Shown here one piece after another: positions 21,428-32,218 of a DNA stretch of 64,000 nt; within the stretch, counting starts at the first letter, position 1; every line of letters starts with the position of its first letter. The notes under the pieces were generated by a model. That model did no database searches and was not told the origin of the DNA. It saw only the letters and a program-made list of their open reading frames with translations. This DNA comes from Siphonodentalium dalli (lineage: Eukaryota; Mollusca; Scaphopoda; Gadilida; Siphonodentaliidae), in assembly GCA_032622095.1 (NCBI GenBank), contig CP136062.1, positions 133,007,282 through 133,071,281 of the forward strand, in the 5' to 3' direction. The translations under genes and the position numbers were made by a program.

Positions 21428-22140
21428 GTGTCAGAGAAATATCTATCGGACGTGTCCTATTTCTGTGTGAAAAATCCAAATGAATTTTCAGATCATCACA
21501 GCCAACTTGCTGTTCACTTAGAATATTTTCAAGAGAGTAGTAATTGTGATAATATGTTTATATATGAATATACTGTACCGAAATAGTATCGCGTTATGAA
21601 GAAACCGCAAATGACACAGAAAAAGCTGTAACTGACTTTACGGAACTTCTTAAAAGACTGAATAAGTCGGCATCCAAAACTGTAAAGAACGGTAAAATTA
21701 AGCAATATAAAAAACGTAGGTGGTTTAATGATAAGTGTAAAACACTAAAATGCATAATGCAAAAAGCTGTGCGCGAAATGAGAGAGCAGCCGCTGAAAAA
21801 AAGTTTAATTGAAAAATTTTGCGCAGCCAAAAAAGCATATAAAAGGGAAACTAAATATAGAGCTAAATTATTCCGACACAAATTTGCAATAGAACTTGAA
21901 AACATGGAAACGTCAGATCCGAGTGAATACTGGAAGTTTATTAAAAAAATGAGAGATGATAGTAGAAAGATAACGACGATCTTCATCCAGACATTAGTGT
22001 TAAATTCTTTAATGATTTATATTGCAACAGCGCTCATCGGGATAAAGATACTTTTATATGTAAAACAGACAAACCTATAAATCATTTGCGATCTCAATAA
22101 TGATGAAATTTCGACCCTGGAAGTAATAGGCGTTCTGAAG
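21428..22140 (+). pseudogene. Retrotransposon ORF2, end of endonuclease and linker
   Basis: Begins VSEKYLSDVSYF and holds SDHHSQL (21488-21508), the final endonuclease motif with the catalytic His. The frame ends at TAG 21584-21586; the next frame continues from ~21595 with a basic helical linker (KKRRWFNDKCKTLK, KSLIEKFCAAKKAYK, DPSEYWKFIKKM), as in other LINEs between endonuclease and reverse transcriptase. Another frame change lies near 22000. Confidence 0.75.
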
Positions 22141-23095
22141 AGTTTGAAAAATAATAAATCTCCAGGCAGTGACGGGCTGCGGAATGAACTATTGAAAGCC
22201 GTCGGACCGATTATGGCACAAGATTTAACAAAGTTGTTTAATTTGGTTCTGAACTCTTCATATTATCCTACATGTTGGAGCGAGTCCACACTGACACCTA
22301 TCTATAAAAAAGGTGATCGTCACGATCCAAACAATTATAGAGCTATAGCTTTGAGCAGTTCTATAAGTAAAATATTTAACAAAATAATCAATACACGAAT
22401 TTCCAAATTTTTGGATGATAATGATATTATAAGTGATAATCAATATGGATTTAGAAAAAATAGAAGCACGATTGATAGTGCGTTCATTTTGAAATCGCTA
22501 ACTACTAAGTACCTGAAAGAGGCAAAACCTCTATATGCAGTATTTGTAGACTTCCGTAAGGCATTTGATACTGTCCACCGAGAGACAATGTTTACTAAAT
22601 TGAAACATGTTGGTATCAATGGCAATATTATGAAAACTATTGAATCTATGTATGTGTCAAGTGCTTATTCGGTACGAACTAGCCAAGGTTATGGGCCTCA
22701 TATGATTTCAAATGTTGGCGTTAGACAAGGATATATAAGGATATATTATTTCTCCCACAATTTTCAAAATATTTATTGATGACATTAGCGCCGAATTTGA
22801 TGATTCGTCCAAACCGGTTAAAGTTGGCGAAAAATCTCTAAGTCATATGCTATTTGCAGATGATCTGGTTATGCTATCTGAAACTGCTGAAGGTATGCAA
22901 AGATGTTTGAATAAATTGGAGAATTACAGCATAAGGAACAAAGTAGAAGTGAATATTCAGAAAACTAAATGCCTGATATTCAGGAAACGAGCAACAAAAA
23001 AACTAACTGCCTTTAAATTAAGCAACACTCCCTTTGTTTGGCTAATGTTTGTCAAATTGGAGTCAATAGCCGTACTTAGTGTTATTATCAAGTAG
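22141..23095 (+). pseudogene. Retrotransposon ORF2, reverse transcriptase
   Basis: Finger and palm motifs in order: NNKSPGSDGLRNELLK, TPIYKKGDRHDPNNYRAI, QYGFRKNRSTID, FVDFRKAFD (motif A Asp, 22543-22569), GVRQG, then after a frameshift near 22735 (a GATATATAAG-type duplication) IFIDDI and FADD (motif C, 22853-22864). The enzyme copies the element RNA at the nicked target. The frame decays beyond CLIFRKR at ~22995. Motif order and spacing are those of non-LTR reverse transcriptases. Confidence 0.9.
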
Positions 23096-23099
23096 AAAT

Positions 23100-24137
23100 T
23101 CAAAACCCTTTCACCCAGGAATATACCTATCTTGGTATTAAATTTTGTGCGAATGGAAAATTTTGCAAAGCCCAGATAGATGTTAACAACAAAGGGTTAA
23201 AAGCAATGTATAGTTTAATGTCATCCTTGCGCAAACATGAAATTTTCTCAGTAAGCATTTGGTGTAAACTATATATTTGACAAGCTGATAACACCTATCG
23301 TTTTATATGGTTGCGAAATATGGGCATCGCATATTAATATTAACAAGCTCGAATCTATTCCATGTGAAATTACACATGTTAAATTTTGTAAATCAGTGTT
23401 GGGTTTAAATAGAATGGCGTCTAATCACGCGACAAGAGCAGAATTGGGCAGATTTCCGATAGCACATGATGCGATAATGAATGCTGTAAGATATATGCTT
23501 AAACTGTCTGAAAGAAAACCGAATATGTTACTTCAGAATTCTGCCCAAATATGCGAGGAATATATAATTCCACCGTTTTTGGCAGAAGCACTTCATGCAC
23601 ATGCCAAAAATAAGCGATTTAGAGAATAACCTATCGCTGGAATATCTCAATAAAGTCCGGGAAGAATTAAAATGCGTTCATATTCTAACGTTCAAAAACG
23701 AAATATTCGATGACAACAAGAAAAATGGTATGAATAAATTAAGAACGTATCGTTGTTTCAAAGAACAATATGCAATTGAACCATACTTACTCCAAATTAC
23801 TAATTTTTATACGAGATCGTGTTTCAGTAAGCTTAGAGTAAGCAATCATAAGTTGCAGGTAGAGGTTGGGCGACACGCTCAGCCAAAAATACCTTACGAG
23901 AAACGCATATGTAAAAAATGTGAAGCAAATGAAATTGAAAAGGAAGAACACTTTATAATGAGATGTGAAAAACATAACCATTTGCGGAAGAGATTTTTCA
24001 CTGAAATAGGAGTTCACCAACCAATTTTCGTAAACTTTGATGAAATAGAAAAGTTCATATTCCTCATGAAGGCTGAACACCCGAGCATATGCAATCTGAT
24101 CTGTAACATGGTTCGGCAGTTTTCCGCAAATAAATGA
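23100..24137 (+). pseudogene. Retrotransposon ORF2, C-terminal region with Cys/His motif
   Basis: Frames change at ~23275 and ~23620. Recognisable pieces are YTYLGIKF (thumb boundary), WASHI-type text near 23320, and the final frame (23595-24137) with CKKCEANEIEKEEHFIMRC: Cys-x2-Cys at 23910-23921 and His-x4-Cys at 23949-23966, a zinc-binding motif common at LINE ORF2 C-termini. Stop at 24135-24137, followed by ~210 bp of 3' untranslated sequence. Confidence 0.8.
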
Positions 24138-24362
24138 GAATATAGTGTTGTGTTACAAATACATGTTATATATATTTTTTATATGAAATTGTCTTGACTT
24201 GTGTTTAAATTATCGGTATTATGACAACTGCCCCGCGTGGGGGTATTCAGTCTGAGTAAACTCATACCTAAATATTTCAAATATAGAGTCGACGTTCACC
24301 CAGACTGGGGGGTATTATGTCAATAAAATGTTATTTTATGTTATGTTATGCAACACGTTATC

Positions 24363-24667
24363 CCCCGCGCAAGGATTTCAAATCAGTGAAGTAATATAGA
24401 TTCTTGTGGAAATGATGTGGCATATATATATATACTATGGTATTAACCCCGTATGCTATATAAACCAATTGTGAACGAACAGACAATATACGGGCTAATA
24501 GTATATACAGGACAGATGCAACATTTTATCTCCGCAAGGATTTAAAATCAGCGAAGAAATACACGGGGCTAAAACCAGTATATATATATACCACATCATC
24601 TCCCCAAGGCTCTATAAACCTTCCAGAAAAGGGTTTTCTTTTGGGGAGTGAAATTGCTTAGCAAAAA
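24363..24667 (-). repeat. Right arm of the inverted repeat enclosing the retrotransposon
   Basis: Reverse complement of 14159-14475, starting directly after the retrotransposon 3' end and finishing with the complement of TTGCTAAGCAATTTC. Agreement of the arm junction with the retrotransposon 3' end supports insertion of the LINE into a pre-existing foldback element. Confidence 0.75.
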
Positions 24668-24934
24668 GGGGCTCGGAATGTTTTGAGGGTAAACATAAAT
24701 AATAGACACACTTTGACGGGGGTAATCCATAATCAAATAACCCCGTTCGAATAATTTAGATTCGGAGATATACATCGCAGCAGTTGTAATTTCACTAGAC
24801 CTATATATATATTACAAAATTTTACTGATAATCACGAACAGATATAAGTTGGCTTATTAGAAAATATACGCTCTTTATTGGCGGAATAACGAGCACACTC
24901 AAGTATATATACTTGGTATGTGGTATAAGATATT

Positions 24935-25305
24935 GCTGTATACTGGCGGAGTAACTGGCACACTCAGGGATATTTGATATACGGTAGAGGTGGTTAACAC
25001 CACTGACAGATATATCGATCCATGCGCCAAGTGTCAATTGTTAATAAAGAGCGTTTTATTCAAAGGAACGCGATATTGACGAAGTAACGGACACGCTATA
25101 TATAGTAATGTTATCTCCTATACATATATATAGCGTGTCCGTTACTTTGCCAATAGCGCGTTCCCTAGAATGAAACACGCTCTGTATTAACACTTGACAC
25201 TTGGTGCATGGATCGATCTATCTGGCAGTGGTGTTAACCATCTCTACCGTATGTAAAATATCCTTGAGTATGCCCTTTACTCCGCCAGTAGAGCAATATA
25301 GAGGA
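24935..25305. repeat. ~370-bp near-palindrome centred at ~25108
   Basis: The left half (TACTGGCGGAGTAACTGGC, the GGTAGAGGTGGTTAACACCACTG block, AAGTGTCAATTGTTAATA, GTAACGGACACGCTATATATA) is answered in reverse complement on the right. TGGCGGAATAACGAGCACAC also occurs as direct copies at ~24878 and ~25337 outside the palindrome. Such a structure could extrude as a cruciform. Non-coding. Confidence 0.75.
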
Positions 25306-25428
25306 ATACGTTGTTTAATCAAGTAATATTAACAGGTTGGCGGAATAACGAGCACACTATGGGATAATATTAAAAGTTGCATTTTTATATTTTTATAGAA
25401 CATTTGAAGAGTAACCATTTGAACAGCA

Positions 25429-25653
25429 ATGGAACAAGAAGAGTCGCGGACATACGAAACTATCACCGTACATAATATACGCAAGGGTCGCAGGAGGATA
25501 AATATGCACAGAAGACGAGAACCGCGACGTCACGCGAGCGGTGCATATATAGTCTGTCACAAACACAAAGATATCTTGAAAAGAAAGGTTACTTTGGGAG
25601 AAGGAGGATTTTCGTGGATCCGGTTATATATATATATTTTATACAGGATTTAG
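25429..25653 (+). CDS. Unrecognised short basic ORF
   Basis: 74 codons from an ATG in the context CAGCAATGG; the first 60 residues are Arg/Lys/His-rich (RKGRRRINMHRRREPRRH), then LGEGGFSWIRL. No domain recognised. The last ~12 codons overlap the AT repeat and the hairpin MITE fragment, so the true end, if this is an exon, would be earlier. Low confidence; may be chance. Confidence 0.12.
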   Translation: MEQEESRTYETITVHNIRKGRRRINMHRRREPRRHASGAYIVCHKHKDILKRKVTLGEGGFSWIRLYIYILYRI

Positions 25654-25808
25654 TCGGAAATATGGCTTGTTGCCATTCATCGGAAAGCTCTCACATATAT
25701 ATGTACAGCTTGCCAATGAATGGCAACAAGCCATATTTCCGACTAAATCCTGAAAAAATACCCGTAATTCAGCTGTGGTTAAGTGGTCAATTACTTTGGA
25801 CATTACTG
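25644..25808. mobile_element. Right part of a split hairpin MITE
   Basis: An internal hairpin (GGATTTAGTCGGAAATATGG against its complement at 25733-25752) followed by the outer arm ending ATTACTG with TA after it. It matches the layout of the complete copy at 47768-47963 but lacks the outer left arm. That arm is present at 14104-14158. Confidence 0.65.
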
Positions 25809-26103
25809 TATTATGTATTTTATAATTTATATCTTATTTAGAAGAAAACAATCGTATCACACGTGGACTTTTATATTTCATCCAGTTTAATGTAGTCACG
25901 GTAAGTGTCGAGTTCGCTGCGTTTTCATTCTGGGTGAAATGGCGATTGTGATATGCAACTTTATCGGTAACGCTTCCAATTGTAAAATGATTGGCTACCA
26001 GTGCAATACAAATTATTTGTCGTGACCTGGTAAAATGGTCTGTCCCATGCTTTATTGCCGGTCAGGTTCACCCATGCAAACAATTTATACCTGACCTATT
26101 AAG

Positions 26104-27124
26104 CAACAAGAAAACCATAGTCAGAAATGGTAACGCCACCAAGATTATAGTATTACATATAAATAGAAATTATAAAAAATACATAAAATATTTTGATAAC
26201 AATTGCGTTTAAACAAGTAATCCTTCAAATTATTACTAACAAAGAAAACGACTGTGGGGTCACTCAACAGATTATAAAGACTTGGACTTAGTATACTGTA
26301 AATACTAAAATTTAAATGAAATAATTAAAAGATAAAATTTAGCAAGTCGTAAAAGTTAATTTTCTCATTTAATTTTTTGTTTTTGGTTAAATAAAGCAAT
26401 AATTTAAATGTAACATTTGGTTTAAAAAAAATGATTGACCGTGGCTCTTCCAATAATTGCGCGACTGACCTGGTCAATTGTTCTTAAGAAGTTGTTTTGA
26501 GAATTACTATGGAGGGAAATAGTTATGGCTGTGGCTTCGCAAGTAATTAACTTGGTAACGTGATGTTAACAAATCTGAACTCCAGTTAACCAAGGACGCT
26601 TCATACCAAATATAAGAAGAATTAATAATTCTTTAGAAGTTGTTTTAAGATTTACTATGGAGGGAAAGAATTGTGGTGCTGGCTTCGCAACTATTTGACC
26701 TCATTGTAACAAATATAAATATTAGTCACTCAGGCAATAGATGTATCTATTCTGTATATTAAGTTATTGGGTCTTACGTGTCTTGAGATGTCTAAATAGT
26801 TTTCGATGGACAGATCGCACAAGGGACCCACGCCAATCTTCTCTGTTGCGATTCCAATTGTTGGCTCATTAAATATGCACATATGCTTAAGATACAGTCG
26901 CACGATCCTGTAAGTCGGGTTTTGGATCCAAGTTAATGAAAATATCATTGAAATAATCGGTTTCCCCCAATAAACATCCATATATTCAATATACATGTTT
27001 TGGAGCAGAATTAGGCAGTCCATATTGGACGCCATCATGGAATTTATTTTGTTTTGTTTTTCACACATAATTATTAGTTATGTGGATGGAGTTCTCATTA
27101 AACCTCACATCCTTGTATTGGTGA
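26104..27124. repeat. ~1-kb interspersed repeat, copy 2
   Basis: Close paralogue of 12152-13192 with the same start (CAAGAAAACCATAGTCAG) and the same neighbour on the right, the 129-bp hairpin array. It differs by small indels, including a 3-bp loss (TATGCTTAAG) and a 9-bp difference that keep the minus-strand frame at 27068-26730 open. Confidence 0.75.
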
Positions 27125-27603
27125 CAGTAATGCCCAAAGTAATTGACCACTTAACCACATCAGAATTATTGGTAATTTTTCAGGATTTAAAATCCTGAAA
27201 AATTACCAATAATTCTGCTGTGGTTAAGTGGTCAATTACTTTGAACATTACTGTATGAGGATAGAGTTATCATTGAACCTCAAATCCTTATATTGGTTAC
27301 AGTAATGCCCAAAGTAATTGACCACTTAACCACAGCAGAATTATGGGTATTTTTTCAGCATTTACAATCCTGACAAATTACCCATTATTCTGCTGTGGTC
27401 AAGTGGTCAATTGTTTTGAACATTACTGTATGATGATTGAGTTATCATTAAACCTCAAATCCTTATATTGGTTACAGTAATGCCCAAAGTAATTGACCCT
27501 TTAACCACAGCATAATTATGGGTAATTTTTCAGGATTTAGAATCATGAAAAAATACACACAAATTTGCTGTGATTAAGTGATCAATTACTTTGGACATTA
27601 CTG
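27125..27603. repeat. Three tandem 175-bp units (129-bp hairpin MITE + 46-bp spacer)
   Basis: Hairpins at 27125-27253, 27300-27428 and 27475-27603 start exactly 175 bp apart, each bounded by TA or a one-base variant. The spacer (TATGAGGATTGAGTTATC and onward) is the same as between units at 10-14 kb. The third hairpin is the most decayed. Confidence 0.85.
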
Positions 27604-28640
27604 TATGTAGATGGAGTTAAACCTCACATCAGTGTGTTGGGGATTTGGACCTTGACTTGGGACCTTTAGTTTTTAACGCAACAAATGCGCGTACACCTTA
27701 TACACAAATTTCTTATGTAACCAGAGTTTTTCTTGGATAAGATGAGTTTGAAGCCTGCTTACATTTCAAAATGTTGTCAGTTTTGTATTGTCTGCAGCGA
27801 ACTCGACGCGTTGGAGCAAAAGTTACAAAAGATAAAATGTGTATGTGACGAGACTATAATACAAATGAAAAAATAAATTGAGGGAGGGATGGGCGATACA
27901 GGGAACTAAGGGTTGAACCGATATAAATTTGTAGAGCGATAACGACCAATGTTGACATATTATGCATATCAACTCTACTGTTGCAACAAGGCTATACAAT
28001 AGGGGGGTGTCATAATCTTACTCATCTCTATATAGTGCCAGAATAGTCATTTATGGAGTTCTATAAGATGTTGGGTTGGTTATATGGACTCGGAGAAAAG
28101 GGGTTTGTACCGATGAACTGACATAAATTAGTGGATCAATGTTGCCATGTAATGCATCGCGACTGTACTAAAGCAGCAATGATATAAAATTGAGTGGGTG
28201 GGTCTGAAATTATCTCTATAGATGGCACCAGGATTATATAGCAAGGAAAAGCAATTGATATACGTATACAGTATACTATAGTAATACCATAGACATATAA
28301 GTACAAGTATCACAAAATAAAATATTACGTAACATGACTATATACCGATGAAAGAAATAAATAAATTGGACCGGGATTAGAGGTTGGGTTGGTTATATGT
28401 GGATAATTGGATATGGAATTCATACCGATGAAACGATACAAACTAGTGGAGCGATAAAGACCAATGTTGACACTTAGTCAGGCTACGTTGGGGAAATAGG
28501 GGTTGATACGATAGACCGAAATAAATTTGTCGAGTGATAATGACCAATGTTGACGTATAAAGTAACGCGACTGTACTGTCACACAATTATCAGGGTGAAC
28601 CGGTCAAATATGGACTCTAGTGCCCAATATCGAACAGCTC
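27604..28640. other. Degenerate repeat remnants, no gene
   Basis: GACCAATGTTGACATAT-like phrases with GAGCGATAA recur near 27935, 28130, 28450 and 28535, pointing to an old degraded tandem repeat. No coding signal. Confidence 0.4.
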
Positions 28641-29040
28641 AGAAAACATTTGCAGGGCCATAAAATTTATTTAACATGGCATCTGCCATATACAAATCCA
28701 TTTGTGTCGATAAATCTCTTATTTTTCAAAAATTTAAGCTCAGACTTGGTGTCTGTGTTTGGGATACTTATATATTCCTAAAATGACAGGGTACAGCACG
28801 TAATTATTTTTTAGATTGAAGAAATGATTTTTTTTTCGATGATAAAATTTAACAAAGGATTTCCCATTAAAATCGATTTATGTCTATAAAACTGTCATTT
28901 TTCAAAATTTTGAGCTGAAACTTGGTGTATATGTGTGTAATACTACTATATTCTTAAAATGACAGAGTTCAGTGCGTAATTATGTTTTAGATGGAAGAAA
29001 TTGAATTTGTTTTTGATAATAAATTTGCAGCGTGGAGTCG
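28641..29040 (+). repeat. Tandem duplication of ~180 bp
   Basis: Two diverged copies share TTTCAAAATTTNGAGCT, AAACTTGGTGT, TTCCTAAAATGACAG and CGTAATTAT. Non-coding. Confidence 0.55.
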
Positions 29041-29054
29041 GTGGACGGGTCATC

Positions 29055-29371
29055 GGTTGGCAATTATCGCAATACGATAGGGGAACACTTTTACGTTCGT
29101 ACTCATATTTCACCAATTTTTGTACCTGGCTTGCCTGTCCTGAGTTTCACGGGAAAATGGCCAATTTGATACTATTTGTCGTTATATACATATTTATCAC
29201 CCCATTTATAATTCATTTTCATAAAAATAAAATAAAAGAAGCTGAAGATGACATGATTAAAATGTTTGAAGCATGAATTTGGCGATAAGTAATTTTCAGA
29301 GTATGTTATACTTGCGATAGTTACGTTACGCAAACAGTGTTCCCCTATCGTATTGCGATAATCGCCAACCT
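29055..29371. mobile_element. 317-bp MITE with 8-bp target duplication
   Basis: Terminal inverted repeats of ~35 bp (GGTTGGCAATTATCGCAATA at the left; its complement, one mismatch, ending GCCAACCT at the right) are flanked by the perfect direct repeat GGGTCATC (29047-29054 and 29372-29379). An 8-bp duplication fits hAT-type and some other superfamilies; the GGTTGG terminus is not a canonical hAT end. A frame across it (29001-29276) has a hydrophobic stretch but no recognised domain. Confidence 0.85.
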
Positions 29372-29454
29372 GGGTCATCAAGTGCGCTCAATTTGTAAAC
29401 AAAGTTTTGTCAATAGTCGTTTTGGTCAAACTATCCATGTTTAGACCGGGACAG

Positions 29455-31012
29455 CAGATCCGAATAGTAGCTAAGATGTATTTAGATAGAATTATCAAAA
29501 GAATTTGACCGATCAGGGTAGATTTTAAGAGAATCGAGTGGAGAAATCTTGGTGATAATTCCAGAAAATAAAAATGGAGGAGAAACACAATTGAACTACC
29601 ACAATGCACTTCACTAAACTAGGGGTCCCCAATGGGTTACACATTATTTTCAGTCTATCAGATTATTTATATTTTCAACAACAAGTGACTTTAAGTTTAC
29701 AATTTCAGCCTGTCCTGACTATCGATACGATTTATCATATTTTCAAAAACATATTGTACACCGGTGGCGTTAACTTTACAATTTAAGCATCTACGTGATT
29801 CTATAGGTACGATTGAATAAGGTACAAATAAAAATATAAAAAAAATACACCAGGGGCTCCCAATAGGTGATATATTATTTTCAGGCTATCAGAGTATTTA
29901 TATTTTCAACAACATATTATTACACCAGTGACTTTAAGTTTACAATTTCAGCCTGTCCTGACCCTATGGATACGATTTATCATATTTCCAAAAACGTATT
30001 ATACACCGGTGCCGTTAACTTTACAATTTCAGCATATACGTGATTCTATTGGTACGATTGAGTAAGGTACAAAAAATCTCCAAGAATACATTCGCCCTGT
30101 CCACCACACAATATCAAAATCACAGTAACTAGATACACCACATATGGCGTAATAATAGCTTTTGCCAGCGGAGTGCTCTGAATGTGTACTCACTGAGCGG
30201 ATTAGTAGTTATCCCTGGGGGCGTTACCGATAAAGCAGTCTGTCGCGTCGCCCAATCTTTCGCCCGAGATGACTGTGCTGTGAACTCGACACCAGCCCTG
30301 ACTGGCTGGCGACCTAAAGCCATAGTATGCCATCCGAAATAGTAGCTAAGATGTATTTAGATAGAATTATCAAAAGAATTTGACCGATTCGGGTGTATTT
30401 TAAGAGAATCGAGTGGAGAAATCTTGGCGATAATTACAGAAAATAAAGATGGCGGAGAATCACAATGAAACTACCCACAATTCACCAGGGGTTCCCAATG
30501 GGTTACACATTATTTTCAGTCTATCAAATTATTTATATTTTCAACAACAAGTGACTTTAAGTTTACAATTTCAGCCTGTCCTGACTCTATCGATACGATT
30601 TATCACATTTTCAAAAACATATTATACACCGGTGACGTTAACTTTACAATTTAAGCATCTACGTGATTCTATCGGTACGATTGAGTAAGGTACAAATAAA
30701 AATATCCAAGAATACACCATAGGGCTCCCAATGGGTGATATATTATTTTCAGGCTATCAGATTATTTATATTTTCAACAACATATTATTACACCGGTGAC
30801 TTTAAGTTCACAATTTCAGCCTGTCCTGACCCTATGGATACGATTTATCATATTTTCAAAAACATATTATACACCGGTGCCGTTAACTTTACAATTTCAG
30901 CATATACGTGATTCTATTGGTACGATTGAGTAAGGTACAAAAAATCTCCAAGAATACATTCGTCCAGTCCACCACACAATATCAAAATCACCGAAACTAG
31001 ATACACCACATG
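29455..31012 (+). repeat. Direct duplication, ~680-bp block, period ~878 bp
   Basis: Block 1 (about 29463-30150) and block 2 (about 30341-31012) share GAATTATCAAAAGAATTTGACC, CAATGGGTTACACATTATTT and ACAATTTCAGCCTGTCCTGA at high similarity. Each block contains two ~240-bp subrepeats. The ~190 bp between blocks (30150-30338) are unique, with GACTGGCTGGCGACC; they resemble no RNA gene I know. Confidence 0.75.
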
Positions 31013-31066
31013 TGGCGTAATGAGTGCTCTGTCTCTCAAGATCGACAACGACGTTGTACACATCAA

Positions 31067-31400
31067 CCACAACTCTTGTTTCAGAGGCTTATCACTGTTG
31101 CCAAAGCACCGACCAGAGGTGATGTAACCTGTTGTGTCAGACTATTAGGTAGAACAGGATTTCATTTACATACACTATCACCAGGTGCAGTGTTGAAAGG
31201 GGCTTAATTTGGAACAACTGATTGGGGTGGCAGGTTAAGGATGGGCGGCTTAATCCTATCAAATGTGAGGAACCACCAGCTCCAAAAGAACTACTGAACA
31301 TCATTCGTTGTAAATGTAAAATGGACTGCAAAAGCAATAGGTGCACATGCCTTATCAGAAAATCAGAACGGTCTATCCAGACTGATTATTTTTTCAAAAT
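31067..31400 (+). pseudogene. C-terminal remnant of a cysteine-rich transposon-associated protein
   Basis: Three pieces in different frames line up in family order: PQLLFQRLITVAKAP (31067-31111), HYHQVQC with an in-frame stop where Trp is usual, then WQVKDGRLNPIKC and PPAPKELLNIIRCKCKMDC followed by KSNRCTC (from 31222). A C-terminal Cys cluster preceded by PPAPxxLLxIIxCxCK is common in uncharacterised invertebrate proteins linked to DNA transposons (recollection of family pattern, not a search). Function unknown. Clearly broken. Confidence 0.5.
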
Positions 31401-32115
31401 TCTAGAGTTTTTTTAATGAATTTCTCAATTTGTTCTCTTTTTTTCACTATTTTGTCACAAGATATGGACAACTTAGTGTCATTGATACCACAACCTGGCC
31501 CAAAATTTATGGAAAATCCCATATGTAACTGACTGACTAAGAAGTCCAACTATGGCAATTTTCTAATGCATAAACATGTAATGTGAAATTCCATTTTTCT
31601 CTGATTTCTTGCCATTTTTTAATCTTTTCACCCTAAATTATTTAGATTATTTGCTTGTAACAACATGAAAAAACCCACAATTGTGAATATAACTATGTAA
31701 CAATAGTTCCAAGCCCAGTTATGACAATTATGACAACTGCATCAAGAGTTATTGTAGACTTCCAGTTTTCACTGAATTTTGGCAAATTTTTCAACTTTTT
31801 GACCCAAATTTCGAAAATTTAATCAATATTTATACAATAAAATGATACATACTCTTGGATACAACTGTACTACAGTTTATCATTATGAAAATATAACAAT
31901 TGTATGTTTACATCAAGAGTTATTAAGAAAAAATGTTAATCTCCATTTTTCACCAATTTTTCATCATTTTCATCACTTTTTGCCTCAAAAAGGCCATTTC
32001 GCAAGTTCAGATTTTTGTTGATTTTTAGCTGAGTATACTCTATGATGCTCCCAACCAAAATAAAACAAAATCTTTTGTGTTGCAATTATTTTCTCATAAA
32101 TGCACTGGACTATTA
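31401..32115. repeat. Repeat tail sharing the end of the 7.8-kb foldback arms
   Basis: T-rich degenerate sequence with TCCATTTTTCACCAATTTTT-type phrases ending at ATAAATGCACTGGACTATTA, the same terminus as at 4231 (inverted) and 12070. Non-coding. Confidence 0.5.
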
Positions 32116-32218
32116 CAAAAATGCAGGTCTATAATTCGGGGTTCCGGCCGCTCACCAGAGTTATGGCCCTTTTTGTTGGAATTTGCACTCTATTTTCGTT
32201 TCCGGATTAATGTACGTA

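Larger units (their letters stand above)
14868..24350 (+). mobile_element. Degenerate non-LTR (LINE) retrotransposon, CR1/L2-like layout
   Basis: Order: ORF1 (N-terminal domain, coiled coil, SGNH esterase), then ORF2 (APE-type endonuclease, reverse transcriptase, C-terminal Cys/His motif), then a 3' end AATAAAATG followed by TTATG-type short repeats at 24322-24350. The 5' boundary is uncertain (14480-14868). Esterase domains in ORF1 are known from CR1-like elements. The copy is dead: two TTAA MITEs in ORF1, a ~2.2-kb insertion in the endonuclease, and frameshifts near 15560, 21585, 22000-22130, 22735 and 23000-23400. Confidence 0.85.

Noticed and set aside
30150-30338. Possible tRNA-derived SINE head between duplicated blocks
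   Set aside because: GC-rich and distinct, but neither A-box nor B-box is convincing and no poly-A or short 3' repeat follows.
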